Origin: Clostridia bacterium
GTDB lineage: Bacteria > Bacillota > Peptococcia > Peptococcales > BICA1-8
Direction: 5' to 3'
Assembly: GCA_030154225.1 (NCBI GenBank)
Contig: JASKKI010000009.1
Span: 1-51,492 of the forward strand
DNA length: 51,492 nucleotides
The notes under the pieces were generated by a model. The model was not told the DNA's origin, made no database searches, and worked only from the letters and a program-made list of their open reading frames with translations. Shown here one piece after another: positions 16,410-26,048 of this stretch (positions within the stretch are counted from its first letter, which is position 1; each line of letters starts with the position of its first letter). A program made the position numbers and the translations under genes.

Positions 16410-18557
16410 TTAGAGGCGCATTGTCAACGAAATCCGCCCTCTATGCACATCCACTTCTAAAACTTTAACCTTAACTATATCTCCAACAGCCACAACCTCC
16501 ATGGGATGTTTAATATATTTTTCCCCTAGTTGAGATATATGCACTAAACCATCCTGCTTAACACCGATATCTACAAAAGCACCAAAGTCAACTACATTTC
16601 GTACTGTACCCTGTAATTCCATGCCCGGTTTCAAATCTTCCATGGTTAAGACATCGGTACGGAATAATGGAGGTGGTAATTCCTCCCTGGGGTCTCTACC
16701 CGGTTTTTGCAAGGCTTCTACAATGTCCTTTAAAGTCGGTTCACCAACATTCAATTTTTCCGCCATTAATTTAATTTCTACTTGGGCTAATGCTTTGCGA
16801 ATTTGTGATATCTTTTGGGTGTATAAGTCATTTAAATCAAAACCTATTAAAGCTAACAATCTTTCTGCGACTGCATAGGATTCAGGATGAACGGGTGTAT
16901 TTTCCAGGGGATTTATGCCATCGGTAATACGAATAAAGCCCGCACACTGTACAAAAGCTTTTTGTCCTAACCGGGGTACCTCTAATAACTGTTCCCTTTT
17001 AGTAAATTTTCCATTTTTTTCTCGATATTTTACTATCCCATCAGCTGTAGATTTAGTTAACCCCGCAACGTATTGTAATAATGCACTAGATGCTGTATTT
17101 ATCTCTACCCCCACCGAGTTAACACAAGATTCTACTATACCTTTTAAAGCTTCATCCAGACGTTTGGTCGTAACATCATGCTGGTACTGTCCTACCCCTA
17201 CTGCTTTAGGTTCAATCTTGACCAATTCCGCTAAAGGGTCCTGTAAACGGCGGGCAATAGAAATTGCACTTCTTAAAGATAAATCATATTCGGGAAATTC
17301 TTCTTTAGCCAGCTTTGAAGCAGAATACACAGAGGCACCTGCTTCTGAAACAATAATATATTGGACAGAAACATCTAAATCCTTTAATAGATCGGCCACC
17401 ATTAATTCTGTTTCCCGGGAAGCAGTGCCATTACCAATAGCAATTATATCTACTGACCATTTACTTAGCAAACCGGCGACCAAGGATTTGGCCTCTTCCA
17501 CTTTATTCTGAGGTGAATGGGGATAGATAACACCTATATCTAAAACCTTTCCTGTCTCATCAACAACAGCAAGTTTACAGCCTGTTCGGTATCCGGGGTC
17601 AATACCTAAAACCACCTTATCTTTTACCGGGGGCTGTAATAATAAATTATGTAAATTCTTGGCAAAAACTCTAATAGCTTGCTCCTCAGCTAGTGAAGTC
17701 AATTCATTTCTGATTTCCCTTTCGATAGCTGGAGCAACCAATCTTTTATATCCATCTTTTATGGCCTCTGCTACCAAAGCATGATAGGCTAAAGCCGTCT
17801 GAGGCAGATACTTTTCTTCGATCTTTGGTAATATCTTTTCCTCCGGTTGTATTACTTTTACCTGTAATGCTTTTTCTTTTTCCCCTCTATTTACAGCTAG
17901 TACTCTATGGGGTGGTATCTTTCTAATTGGTTCTTGATAATCATAATACATCTCATAAGGAGTAACTGCTTCACTATCCACAGCTCTAGAGTAAATAATC
18001 CCCTCCTGCCAGACCAGATTGCGAACTACCTTTCTTGTCTCAGCATCATCAGCAACAACCTCTGCTATAATATCCTGAGCTCCCATGAGGGCTTGGTCAA
18101 TATTTTCAACACCCAATTCCGAATTTACAAATTCCTTAGCCAGTATTCCCGGTTCTCCTTTGGTTTTTATATCCAGGAACATTAAAGCCAATGGTTCCAA
18201 TCCTTTCTCCTTAGCAACACTGGCCCGGGTTTTCCTCTTGGGCCTATATGGTAAGTAAAGGTCTTCTACCTCCTGAAGGACCTGAGCTTCATTGATGGCT
18301 TTTTCCAGTTCCGGAGTAAGTTTGCCTTGTTCCTTTATAGATTTAATAACTTCTTCTTTTCTTTTCGCAAGGTTTCTTAAATAACCTAAACGGTCCACCA
18401 GCTGGCGTAAAATAGTCTCATCCATTTCACCCGTTACCTCTTTACGGTAACGGGCAATAAAGGGTATGGTATTACCTTCATCCAATAATTCGATAGTTTT
18501 TGCTATTTTACTATGCGGCCAATTTAACTCTTGGGCCAACTGTTCAACATGTGTCAT
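16410..18557 (-). CDS. tex: Transcription accessory protein Tex (S1 RNA-binding)
   Basis: This is a 715-aa Tex/YqfO-type nucleic-acid-binding protein. It has the N-terminal helical region with NTIPFIARYRKEVTGEMDE, a YqgF-like RNase H fold (VLGIDPGYRTGCKLAVVD near 320) and helix-hairpin-helix segments (VNSVGVEINTASSALLQYV). A C-terminal S1 domain follows (ELQGTVRNVVDFGAFVDIG, near 645). The length is normal and the gene is complete. It lies between repeat block F and the NIF3 gene. Confidence 0.95.
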   Translation of the reverse strand: MTHVEQLAQELNWPHSKIAKTIELLDEGNTIPFIARYRKEVTGEMDETILRQLVDRLGYLRNLAKRKEEVIKSIKEQGKLTPELEKAINEAQVLQEVEDLYLPYRPKRKTRASVAKEKGLEPLALMFLDIKTKGEPGILAKEFVNSELGVENIDQALMGAQDIIAEVVADDAETRKVVRNLVWQEGIIYSRAVDSEAVTPYEMYYDYQEPIRKIPPHRVLAVNRGEKEKALQVKVIQPEEKILPKIEEKYLPQTALAYHALVAEAIKDGYKRLVAPAIEREIRNELTSLAEEQAIRVFAKNLHNLLLQPPVKDKVVLGIDPGYRTGCKLAVVDETGKVLDIGVIYPHSPQNKVEEAKSLVAGLLSKWSVDIIAIGNGTASRETELMVADLLKDLDVSVQYIIVSEAGASVYSASKLAKEEFPEYDLSLRSAISIARRLQDPLAELVKIEPKAVGVGQYQHDVTTKRLDEALKGIVESCVNSVGVEINTASSALLQYVAGLTKSTADGIVKYREKNGKFTKREQLLEVPRLGQKAFVQCAGFIRITDGINPLENTPVHPESYAVAERLLALIGFDLNDLYTQKISQIRKALAQVEIKLMAEKLNVGEPTLKDIVEALQKPGRDPREELPPPLFRTDVLTMEDLKPGMELQGTVRNVVDFGAFVDIGVKQDGLVHISQLGEKYIKHPMEVVAVGDIVKVKVLEVDVHRGRISLTMRL

Positions 18558-18584
18558 AATATCCTTTCACAACTCCTTCTCTAC

Positions 18585-18895
18585 TGACTTTTGGGTGAAC
18601 ATCTTGCGTCTGACAATTGCTTAAGGGCAAAGATATCCCGTCTGACAATACTCCCGGGTGGACATTACACGTCTGACAAAAGAATGTGCCCAGTATTTTA
18701 GTGTCAGACGCAAAAGCTTAACTACCTGGTATATCTGACCAAAAAGCTAAACCCTAAAGAAATTGTCTGACACAAAATTTTACTAAGAAGTATATCTGAC
18801 CCTTAAGCTAAACCCTTGAGTAGTTGTCAGACGCAAAATATTAGCTACCTGGTACGCCTGACCAAAAAGCCTAGCTCTCTAGTTTTGTCAGAGCT
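18585..18895. repeat. GTCTGAC modular repeat block F
   Basis: This full block has three arm-1 units near tex, a short centre (AATGTGCCCAGTATTTTAGT) and five or six arm-2 units with GTCAGACGC (exact at about 18703 and 18827). Relative to transcription it is inverted: arm 2 follows the upstream stop codon and arm 1 reaches the tex start. Block B is the only other one in this orientation. Confidence 0.9.
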
Positions 18896-18896
18896 T

Positions 18897-19607
18897 TTAC
18901 TCCTTTCGTTCTCTGGCCATATATATCAAAAATTCAAAAAGGGACTTGGATGTATTATCCCTATCCCAGGAGCATTCAGGATGCCACTGGACACCGAGAA
19001 TTAATTTCTCAGGGTTAGTACTTTCAATAGCCTCAATCAACCCATCTTCGGTCCAGGCAACCTTTTTTAACCCCAACCCTACATCTTTTACTGACTGGTG
19101 ATGAAAACTATTTACTTTTACTTTAGTCTTACCTATTATATTAAAAAGTAATGAATTATTTTCGATTTGAATTTCATGATAGGGAACCCACTTAGGTGCT
19201 TTTTGATCGTGTTCCAACCTAGTAACCTCCCCAATATCCTGATAGATGTTTCCACCTGCTGAAATATTTAAAACTTGCATACCCCGACAGATACCTAAAA
19301 CGGGTTTTTTTCCATTTAAGGCCTTTTTGGCTAAGTATAACTCAAATCTATCTCTAAGAGGTGTGATTTCCTTTATTCCTTTCAAAGGGCTCTGCCCGAA
19401 ATAACCTGGATCAACATCACCGCCACCGGAAAAAATAAGTCCATCCACTTGCTCATAAAGACTTTCCACGAGGCTAATTCCTACAGAAGGTAAAATTACA
19501 GGAATACCCCCTAAAGTTTCAATAGCCTGCACATAATAATCAGTCAAATAATGTTTCTCATTAGAATTACTAAAACCAGCGGTAATACCAATAACGGGCT
19601 GAATCAT
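18897..19607 (-). CDS. Gamma-glutamyl-GABA hydrolase-like (peptidase C26) protein
   Basis: This is a 236-aa class I glutamine amidotransferase-like hydrolase. The nucleophile elbow is GICRGMQVLNISAGG (catalytic Cys near residue 105), with FSGGGDVDPGYFGQ before it and GVQWHPECS supplying the catalytic His-x-Glu. It resembles PuuD, which cleaves gamma-glutamyl-GABA, but no polyamine genes are near, so the substrate is open. It stands alone between tex and the ABC exporter. Confidence 0.85.
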   Translation of the reverse strand: MIQPVIGITAGFSNSNEKHYLTDYYVQAIETLGGIPVILPSVGISLVESLYEQVDGLIFSGGGDVDPGYFGQSPLKGIKEITPLRDRFELYLAKKALNGKKPVLGICRGMQVLNISAGGNIYQDIGEVTRLEHDQKAPKWVPYHEIQIENNSLLFNIIGKTKVKVNSFHHQSVKDVGLGLKKVAWTEDGLIEAIESTNPEKLILGVQWHPECSWDRDNTSKSLFEFLIYMARERKE

Positions 19608-19690
19608 CTAGTCATCTCCCCCTAAATTAAACATTCTATATTTTTAATTATCCTTTTTTATACTATATTTACTTTATTATTTTTACAATA

Positions 19691-19720
19691 AAAAAGCTGC
19701 AAAGTTATTGCAGCATTTTT
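19691..19720. terminator. Terminator of the ABC exporter operon
   Basis: GCTGCAA-AGTTA-TTGCAGC (19696-19714) with TTTTTTATT on the minus strand and ATTTTTACC on plus. It overlaps the last codons of the adaptor gene. Confidence 0.8.
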
Positions 19721-20940
19721 ACCTTTACTCTCTGACCGGGTTTTAGCTCATCCGCAGGGTCACTTACCACAACATCTCCTTCTATTAACCCTTCTTTAAC
19801 TTCAATAATATCCTTCCCTTTAAGTCCTGTAACAACCTTTTGTAAATGAATCCTGCCTTTGTTTACGATAAAAACAAAATCCTCTCCGTTTAAGGTAAAT
19901 AATGAATTCTTGTTTATAGTTATTACATCATCTTTTTTCTCTTTAACTATTCTAATATCCATCTCACTTCCAGGTATTAATCTTCTATCCTGTCGATCAA
20001 TAGAAACAGTAAGCGGCACCCTGAACTCCTCCGCCCCCAAAAGGGAATGACTTAATACAGCAACAGGTGCAATTTCAGTAATTTTTCCCTTAATAATTTC
20101 ATTTTTCTCCAAAAGATCACCATAGATTTCTACCTCTAATCCCGGTTGAGCATCCATTATTTTATCTGCTAAAATATTTGCTTTCAATTCCTTTGTTGTT
20201 AAATCGCCAATTTCTAATACCACACTACCAGGTGGAGCTACCTGATTTTCCTTAAAATAGATTTGAGTTACAGTCCCTTCCATATTTGTAATTAGTTCGG
20301 CATCTACGAGTTTCTCAGTTATCATTAAAAGGTTGGCTTGAGCATTAGCCAATTGAAACAATACATCCTTTTCTTGACTACCCAACTCTAAGCTGTTTAC
20401 CTGACTTTTTACCGCTGCCAGGTTTTTTTCCTGATAGAAATAAGTGTCTTCTAAATCATAGAATTCTTCTTTACTTATGGCTCCCATTTCATAAAGTACC
20501 TTACCCCGCTCATAAGACCTTTTAGCTTTTTCATAGCTGGTTTGGGCTTGAAGCAAATTAGCTTTTAGCAATTTATATTCGGGTTTTTCGGTAATTACAA
20601 TTTCTGCTTGTGCCTTTGCAGCTTCCAAGGCATATTGAGCTGCTTCTTTTTGCTTCAAAAGAGTATTTCTTTGGCTTAACCAACCTAACAATTGGCCTGG
20701 TTCAACCCGGTCGCCAACCTCAACATTTAATTTCTGTATTTTGCCTCCCTGGTTTGTAGATATTAAATGTTTTTCCCTGAGCTCAATTCTACCTGTATCT
20801 TCAATTACTGATTTTACTGTATCCCTTTTTACTTTATAGACCTTTACTTCTTCCCTCTTTAAAAAATAATAATTAAATACCATAAAACTTATAGTAAAAA
20901 TGATACCCGTAAATATTAATAATTTTCGCCATTTAAACAT
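19705..20940 (-). CDS. HlyD/MacA-type efflux adaptor (membrane fusion protein)
   Basis: This 411-aa periplasmic-adaptor-type protein has one N-terminal membrane segment (LLIFTGIIFTISFMVFNYYF). A biotinyl-lipoyl hairpin follows (GQLLGWLSQRNTLLKQKEAA, EMGAISKEEFYDLEDTYF) with a long coiled coil in between. Beta-barrel regions follow. In Gram-positive exporters it links or gates a MacB-type transporter. It lies 13 bp after the permease gene in a three-gene operon; the substrate is unknown. Confidence 0.88.
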   Translation of the reverse strand: MFKWRKLLIFTGIIFTISFMVFNYYFLKREEVKVYKVKRDTVKSVIEDTGRIELREKHLISTNQGGKIQKLNVEVGDRVEPGQLLGWLSQRNTLLKQKEAAQYALEAAKAQAEIVITEKPEYKLLKANLLQAQTSYEKAKRSYERGKVLYEMGAISKEEFYDLEDTYFYQEKNLAAVKSQVNSLELGSQEKDVLFQLANAQANLLMITEKLVDAELITNMEGTVTQIYFKENQVAPPGSVVLEIGDLTTKELKANILADKIMDAQPGLEVEIYGDLLEKNEIIKGKITEIAPVAVLSHSLLGAEEFRVPLTVSIDRQDRRLIPGSEMDIRIVKEKKDDVITINKNSLFTLNGEDFVFIVNKGRIHLQKVVTGLKGKDIIEVKEGLIEGDVVVSDPADELKPGQRVKVKMLQ

Positions 20941-20953
20941 AGGCTTCCTCCTA

Positions 20954-23320
20954 TCATTCCCTGTCTTTTAATACCTCTACCAGATTTAATTTTTTAATAA
21001 ACCTAATATTTGGTAAACGTAGTAAAAACATGAAAATAATAATTACAAGTCCAGCAAATAAATAGGTCCTGGGGTAAATAATTACGGGTATAACCATTAT
21101 CTCCTCAGGTATGCTTTGGACAATACCTTCGGCCAGAAGTCTCCCCAGGGGAAAACCAAAAACTATACCCAATAAATTAACAATGGTATTTTCTTTAAAA
21201 ACCATATCGGCTAGTTGATTATTACTATAACCCACTGTACGTAATAATGCCAGTTCTGAGCGTCTTTCCAATAAAGAAATACTATTGGTAACATAAACAA
21301 TACTGACAGCTATTGCTCCTCCAAAAGAAACAATTATACCCAGGAATAAATACGTCAATCCAAGGTACTCTTCAAATTTTTCTCTTAACGTGTTCCCTGT
21401 TTCAACAAAAGAAACATTAGGTAATCTCATTAATGTCTTTCTAACATCATCTTTTTTTTGGTACTCAACCTTTAATAAAACATTATTAATAATCTCCTCT
21501 TCCCCTATTAATTCATTAAGCTTTGACAAGAGCATAAACCCGTTAAATTCCATATATTGTTTGGTAAACCCTTGAACCCTAACTTCCTTCTCCTTAAAAT
21601 CACCTGCATATGGCTTGACTTTTATAATGTCCCCCTTACTAATACCTAATTTTTTCTGCCATATCTGTGATAATATGATACCTTCATCAGACAGAGGAAT
21701 GACATTTCCCTGATTATCATATATATTGTAAAGCTTACTATCTCTTTTAATTCCTACCAAGACCAGATTTTCTTCCTGCCAGCCATGAATTGCTTTTACT
21801 GGAACTTCCAAATATGGTTCAGCAATTTGAATATTCCCATTATTTTCAAGTTCTTTAAGAACAGTGCTTTCCTTTAAATGTTTATCCAGTATTACTCGTA
21901 GCTCGTAATCCTGGGTTTCTTTAAAATGTTTGTTTAAAAGGAAATCCAGAGCATCTAGAAAAAAGACTGTAGAAATCATCAGGGCTACAGAAATGGTAAT
22001 TCCGGAAATAGTAATAAATGTTCGAGAATTGTTTCTTAGCAAATTTCTTAAAGCATAATGCCAGCTAAGACTCAACTTTTCCCAAACCGGTGTTATTTTT
22101 TCCAACCACAACCTCTTTTTAAAATCAACAGGTACTGCTGGTCTTAAGGCTTGAGCAGGGGTCAATAAGTTAATTCTTTTAACCGCCTGCCATCCACCTA
22201 ATAGGGCAAATATCAGGGATAAAAAAATACCTGACAAAAAAATTGACCAATATATTTTAAATTTTAAAAAAGGAATATTAAAAAACCGGGTGTACATTTC
22301 AGTGATTTGTACCCCTAGGTATTGTCCAATAGTCCCTCCTAAAATACCCCCTGTAATACAAACCAGGATTCCATAAGATAAATAATGGGTTACAGTCTTA
22401 AATTTAGAAAAGCCAAGGGCTTTCAGAAGTCCTATTTGACTACGCTGGTTTTCAATTATCCTTTTTAAGACAATATAAATTATGATTGCTGATACTCCCA
22501 AAAAAATCAGCGGAAAAATAATAGCCATATTTTCTAACTGTTTCAGTTCATTATTTAACATCAAATTAGAAGGCTGGTTTTTTCTTTTTATCGTACTGAA
22601 TAAACGGTAGTTTTGCAGCTTATTCTCAATATTTTTTATTACTTCATCCTCATCAGCATTCTTTTTCAAGACCACAAGTACTTCATTGATACCTTCTCCT
22701 TTGCCCCAGATACTCTTGACCAAGGAAGGGGAAGCAAACATTATTGCAAAATTAGCGGGATTAGGTATAAGATCTTTTCCGCTCCGCATAGGATAAATAT
22801 ATTCGGGACTAGCAATTAAGCCTGAAACTATAAATGTATGTCTCTCCCCATTATAAACCGCCGATATTTTATCTCCAATCTTAATCCCTCTCAATTCCGC
22901 GAACTGTTTTTCTAAAAGTATTTCGGAATAAACATCCTTGGGAAAATAGCCTTTTAAAATGTGAACCTTGTTAATTTTCTGCTTTTCCATGTCATAAGAA
23001 TGGATCCTCCCATATACACGGTCTTGACTCTGGGAAAGATTTATGGAAACATCCAGGCTAATTCTCCCGGCAGCCGTTTCTACCCCTTTTATTTCAGCAA
23101 CACTATTGATAACATTAGGGGAAGCCTTTTCTAAATAAAACCACAAATCAGCAAAACCTTGTTTTGCATAATAGAAGTCTTTAGAATTATTTAAGTTCTG
23201 AAAAGATACATATGAACTGTTAAAAGCAATAAGACCTATGGCCACTATTACAATAACTGCTATCCACTGCCCTTTGGCCATAACAATTTCCCGTCTCAGC
23301 TTTTTGCCCAGTATACCCAT
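20954..23320 (-). CDS. ABC transporter permease, FtsX/MacB type
   Basis: This 788-aa permease has two FtsX-like units. Transmembrane helices fall at about residues 15-35, then three around 260-385, one near 435 and three at about 670-780. Large extracytoplasmic MacB_PCD-like domains lie between them. SQIGLLKALGFSKFKTVTHY and RSELALLRTVGYSNNQLADMV are the paired cytoplasmic coupling loops typical of FtsX proteins. Its ATG follows the ATPase stop directly (TAAATG). Such systems are mechanotransmitters or exporters of lipids, peptides or drugs. Confidence 0.88.
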   Translation of the reverse strand: MGILGKKLRREIVMAKGQWIAVIVIVAIGLIAFNSSYVSFQNLNNSKDFYYAKQGFADLWFYLEKASPNVINSVAEIKGVETAAGRISLDVSINLSQSQDRVYGRIHSYDMEKQKINKVHILKGYFPKDVYSEILLEKQFAELRGIKIGDKISAVYNGERHTFIVSGLIASPEYIYPMRSGKDLIPNPANFAIMFASPSLVKSIWGKGEGINEVLVVLKKNADEDEVIKNIENKLQNYRLFSTIKRKNQPSNLMLNNELKQLENMAIIFPLIFLGVSAIIIYIVLKRIIENQRSQIGLLKALGFSKFKTVTHYLSYGILVCITGGILGGTIGQYLGVQITEMYTRFFNIPFLKFKIYWSIFLSGIFLSLIFALLGGWQAVKRINLLTPAQALRPAVPVDFKKRLWLEKITPVWEKLSLSWHYALRNLLRNNSRTFITISGITISVALMISTVFFLDALDFLLNKHFKETQDYELRVILDKHLKESTVLKELENNGNIQIAEPYLEVPVKAIHGWQEENLVLVGIKRDSKLYNIYDNQGNVIPLSDEGIILSQIWQKKLGISKGDIIKVKPYAGDFKEKEVRVQGFTKQYMEFNGFMLLSKLNELIGEEEIINNVLLKVEYQKKDDVRKTLMRLPNVSFVETGNTLREKFEEYLGLTYLFLGIIVSFGGAIAVSIVYVTNSISLLERRSELALLRTVGYSNNQLADMVFKENTIVNLLGIVFGFPLGRLLAEGIVQSIPEEIMVIPVIIYPRTYLFAGLVIIIFMFLLRLPNIRFIKKLNLVEVLKDRE

Positions 23321-24049
23321 TTACCATTCAACCCTTTCTACAGGTAGCGGCTCTGGATTTATTTTATCTTCAACAATTTTGCCGTCAGCCATTCTGATTA
23401 CCCTTTTGGCCATTTTAGCAATATCTATATTATGGGTAATAATTATCACTGTTTTATCCCAATTTTTATTAATATCGTGTAATACTTTCAGTACTTTTTT
23501 ACCTGTGGTGCTATCCAGAGCACCAGTTGGTTCGTCACACAATAACATTTCAGGATTTTTCACTATTGACCGGGCAATGGCTACCCTTTGTTGTTCGCCT
23601 CCGCTCATTTGAGAAGGAAAAGAATCAGCCTTTTCTTTAAGTCCCACTAGGGCTAAAGTTTCATTTGCAGAAAGGGGCTTTTCTACTAATTCTCCGGCAA
23701 TTGCCACATTTTCCTCTGCAGTTAGACTTGGAATTAAATTATAAAATTGAAATATAAATCCAATACTATCTTTTCGGTAATTAGTCAGCTCTTTTTCATT
23801 GAAAAGAGAGATATCTTTTCCTTTAAAAAAGACATGTCCCTGGGTAGGAGTATCAATTCCACCTATAATATTCATTAATGTACTTTTCCCTGAACCACTA
23901 GGGCCTAAGATAACAATTAACTCCCCTTTTCTTACAATAAGGTCTATACCATCCAGAGCCTTAACTTTTACATCTCCCATTACATATTCTTTAGTTACAC
24001 CCTTAATTTCAATTAAAGTACTTCCTGTTTTATTTTGGGTATTTACCAT
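23321..24049 (-). CDS. ABC transporter ATP-binding protein, MacB/LolD type
   Basis: This is a 242-aa ATPase. Walker A GPSGSGKST is near residue 50, the Q-loop is FQFYNLIPSLTAEEN, the signature is MSGGEQQRVAIAR and Walker B is MLLCDEPTGALD, followed by the switch histidine in IIITHN. The D-loop variant GALD and the short length match the LolD/MacB class that pairs with FtsX-type permeases. It is first in its operon. Confidence 0.93.
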   Translation of the reverse strand: MVNTQNKTGSTLIEIKGVTKEYVMGDVKVKALDGIDLIVRKGELIVILGPSGSGKSTLMNIIGGIDTPTQGHVFFKGKDISLFNEKELTNYRKDSIGFIFQFYNLIPSLTAEENVAIAGELVEKPLSANETLALVGLKEKADSFPSQMSGGEQQRVAIARSIVKNPEMLLCDEPTGALDSTTGKKVLKVLHDINKNWDKTVIIITHNIDIAKMAKRVIRMADGKIVEDKINPEPLPVERVEW

Positions 24050-24083
24050 CTCTTTTCACTCCACAATTCGACGAAAATGACTC

Positions 24084-24109
24084 AAAAAGCAGGCCAATGC
24101 CTGCTTTTT
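24084..24109. terminator. Bidirectional terminator after mazF
   Basis: AAAAAGCAGGC-CAAT-GCCTGCTTTTT is a strong symmetrical hairpin with runs on both strands. It ends the acpS-to-mazF transcript on the minus strand. Confidence 0.85.
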
Positions 24110-24150
24110 CTATGAATAATAATAGCAACTATGTACTAAGATTTAAGTAC

Positions 24151-24504
24151 TTATATATCAATTAATCCTAAACTTATTTCTAAAGCATGGTTAACTTTTC
24201 CCATTAACTTTTCATCAACACTACTAACTTTTTCTTTTAAACGTTTTTTATCAATGGTTCTGACCTGTTCTGTCAGCACTACAGAATCTTTAACTAAACC
24301 ACTTTCCTGGGCAGATATCTCAACATGGGTAGGAAGTTTAGCTTTACTAATTTGACTGGTGATAGCAGCAACAATTGTAGTTGGGCTGTATTGATTTCCT
24401 ATATCATTCTGAACTATTAAGACAGGTCGGATCCCACCCTGCTCCGACCCAATAACAGGACTAAGTTCTGCAAAAAAAATATCCCCACGCTTTACTGTAA
24501 CCAT
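24151..24504 (-). CDS. ndoA: MazF/EndoA toxin (mRNA interferase)
   Basis: This 117-aa toxin of the MazF/PemK/EndoA family cleaves single-stranded mRNA at short sequences. [20 protein letters not shown] and [20 protein letters not shown] are close to B. subtilis EndoA. The Arg and Thr catalytic positions appear kept ([15 protein letters not shown]). It follows its antitoxin by 5 bp, in the conserved alr-ndoAI-ndoA order, so it is probably a chromosomal regulator rather than a recent plasmid import. Confidence 0.92.
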   Translation of the reverse strand: MVTVKRGDIFFAELSPVIGSEQGGIRPVLIVQNDIGNQYSPTTIVAAITSQISKAKLPTHVEISAQESGLVKDSVVLTEQVRTIDKKRLKEKVSSVDEKLMGKVNHALEISLGLIDI

Positions 24505-24509
24505 ATCAT

Positions 24510-24779
24510 CTACACTCCAAGAGCTTTATCAAATAAAACTTGTACTTCTTCTTCACTATTTAATCCTTCCTGGGCAAGTGCTAAATTTATTGAAGCCATT
24601 TCCTGATAGCCAATACGCATTTGTTCTCTCAAGTATCTTCTTTTCCTTTCTTCTATATATAATTTCATAGCCTCTCTAATAAATTCACTGCGATTTTTTT
24701 TCTCCAAGGCTACGATGCCATCAACTTCTTCTAATAAATTATCCGGTAATGAAATCATAATTCGTTTCAATTCCGACAC
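24510..24779 (-). CDS. ndoAI: EndoAI-type antitoxin (ribbon-helix-helix)
   Basis: This is the antitoxin partner of the MazF-like toxin, 89 aa from GTG 24779. The ribbon-helix-helix DNA-binding part is [19 protein letters not shown] and [18 protein letters not shown]. The C-terminal tail would thread into the toxin. The track starts 32 residues earlier, but GGGAGGGG lies just before the GTG and the upstream stretch is hydrophobic and unlike the family. Adjacent alr and ndoA confirm the call. Confidence 0.9.
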   Translation of the reverse strand: MSELKRIMISLPDNLLEEVDGIVALEKKNRSEFIREAMKLYIEERKRRYLREQMRIGYQEMASINLALAQEGLNSEEEVQVLFDKALGV

Positions 24780-24923
24780 TAGTACCCCTCCCAAGCAATT
24801 AAGAAACAGTACTCCTATTATAACGTACATACTTAATGCTATATCATTATATATATTATTTACTCCACATGTCAATGAAATACCTGCAATACTTTAGACT
24901 GTCAACTATGGTATTTTATGACA

Positions 24924-26048
24924 TCAGTTTATATATATTCTAGGTACCCTACTTGATATCATACAAACTACTTCATAATTTATAGTACCCAGCTTATGGG
25001 CTATTTCATCCACACTTATATTATATTTTTGCCCGTTTCCTATCAAAATAAATTCATCTCCCGGTTTAATTTCAGGCCCGAAAGTTACATCAACCATGCA
25101 TTGGTCCATACAAATCTTACCTATTACAGGAAACCTCTGATTTTTATATAAAACTTCTGCTTTCCCCGTTAATAATCTAGTATAACCATCAGCATAACCG
25201 ATGGGTAAAGAGGCTACAATTGTTTCCCTTTCCGCAGTAAAAATTCCACCATAACTTACTTGTGTACCTTTTGGAAACTTTTCTACACGGGAAACTCTAG
25301 CTTTTAGTGCTAAAGCCGGCCATAAATCAACTTTAGATAAATTAACCTCAAAAGAAGGTTTTAAGCCATAAAGCATTATCCCGGGTCTTACTAAGTCTAA
25401 ATGGGCCTCAGGCAAATCAATAATAGCAGCACTATTTGCTACATGTTTTAAAGGTATTTTATAATTTGCTGCTCGTTCCAGTTTATTAACAAATTCCAAA
25501 AATCGTTCTAGCTGCCAGTACGAATATGACTTATCCAGTTCATCAGCTTTAGCTAAATGAGTAAATATTCCCTCTACAATAAGATTGGAAAGATTAATAA
25601 TTTCTTGGGCTTTATTGACGTTTTCTCCATTAGCAACCAATCCTATTCTGGTCATTCCCGTATCAACCTTTAAATGAATTTTAATTTTTTTCCTTAAAGC
25701 ACGGGCAGTTTCATTTAACTTTTTGGCTTCTTCCAGGTTAAAAATGGTCAAAATAATATTATTTTCTATAGCCCGGGGATAATCTTCTACAGGTGTCCAT
25801 CCTAAAACCATAATAGAACTAGCTATACCTTTACTCCTTAATTCAACTGCTTCATTTAAAATAGCTACAGCTAATCTTTCTGCACCGGCCTCTAAACAGG
25901 CTCTGCTTACTTCAAATGCACCATGCCCATAAGCATTGGCTTTAACCACAGCCATAATTTTTTTTTCGCCAACAAGCCTGCGAACTTCAAGCAGGTTATG
26001 TTTAATAGCTTTAAGGTTTATTTCTGCCCAAACCGGTCTACTTTTCAT
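24924..26048 (-). CDS. alr: Alanine racemase
   Basis: This PLP enzyme (374 aa) makes D-alanine for peptidoglycan. The PLP lysine is Lys36 in AVVKANAYGHGA, the catalytic tyrosine is in VSYGGIFTAE, and the conserved CMDQCMVDV segment is present. Its ATG overlaps the nnrDE stop as ATGA. Length and motifs are complete. Confidence 0.96.
   Translation of the reverse strand: MKSRPVWAEINLKAIKHNLLEVRRLVGEKKIMAVVKANAYGHGAFEVSRACLEAGAERLAVAILNEAVELRSKGIASSIMVLGWTPVEDYPRAIENNIILTIFNLEEAKKLNETARALRKKIKIHLKVDTGMTRIGLVANGENVNKAQEIINLSNLIVEGIFTHLAKADELDKSYSYWQLERFLEFVNKLERAANYKIPLKHVANSAAIIDLPEAHLDLVRPGIMLYGLKPSFEVNLSKVDLWPALALKARVSRVEKFPKGTQVSYGGIFTAERETIVASLPIGYADGYTRLLTGKAEVLYKNQRFPVIGKICMDQCMVDVTFGPEIKPGDEFILIGNGQKYNISVDEIAHKLGTINYEVVCMISSRVPRIYIN

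Noticed and set aside
16915-17511. ORF of 198 aa antisense to tex
   Set aside because: Long, but it has no Shine-Dalgarno and lies wholly within the clear tex frame.
18816-19004. ORF of 62 aa across block F and the C26 hydrolase gene
   Set aside because: It is made of repeat units and antisense coding sequence.
24151-24779. mazEF as a mobile toxin-antitoxin or defence island
   Set aside because: The pair is in the conserved acpS-nnr-alr-ndoAI-ndoA order of Firmicutes, with no mobile gene around, so it is core chromosome.
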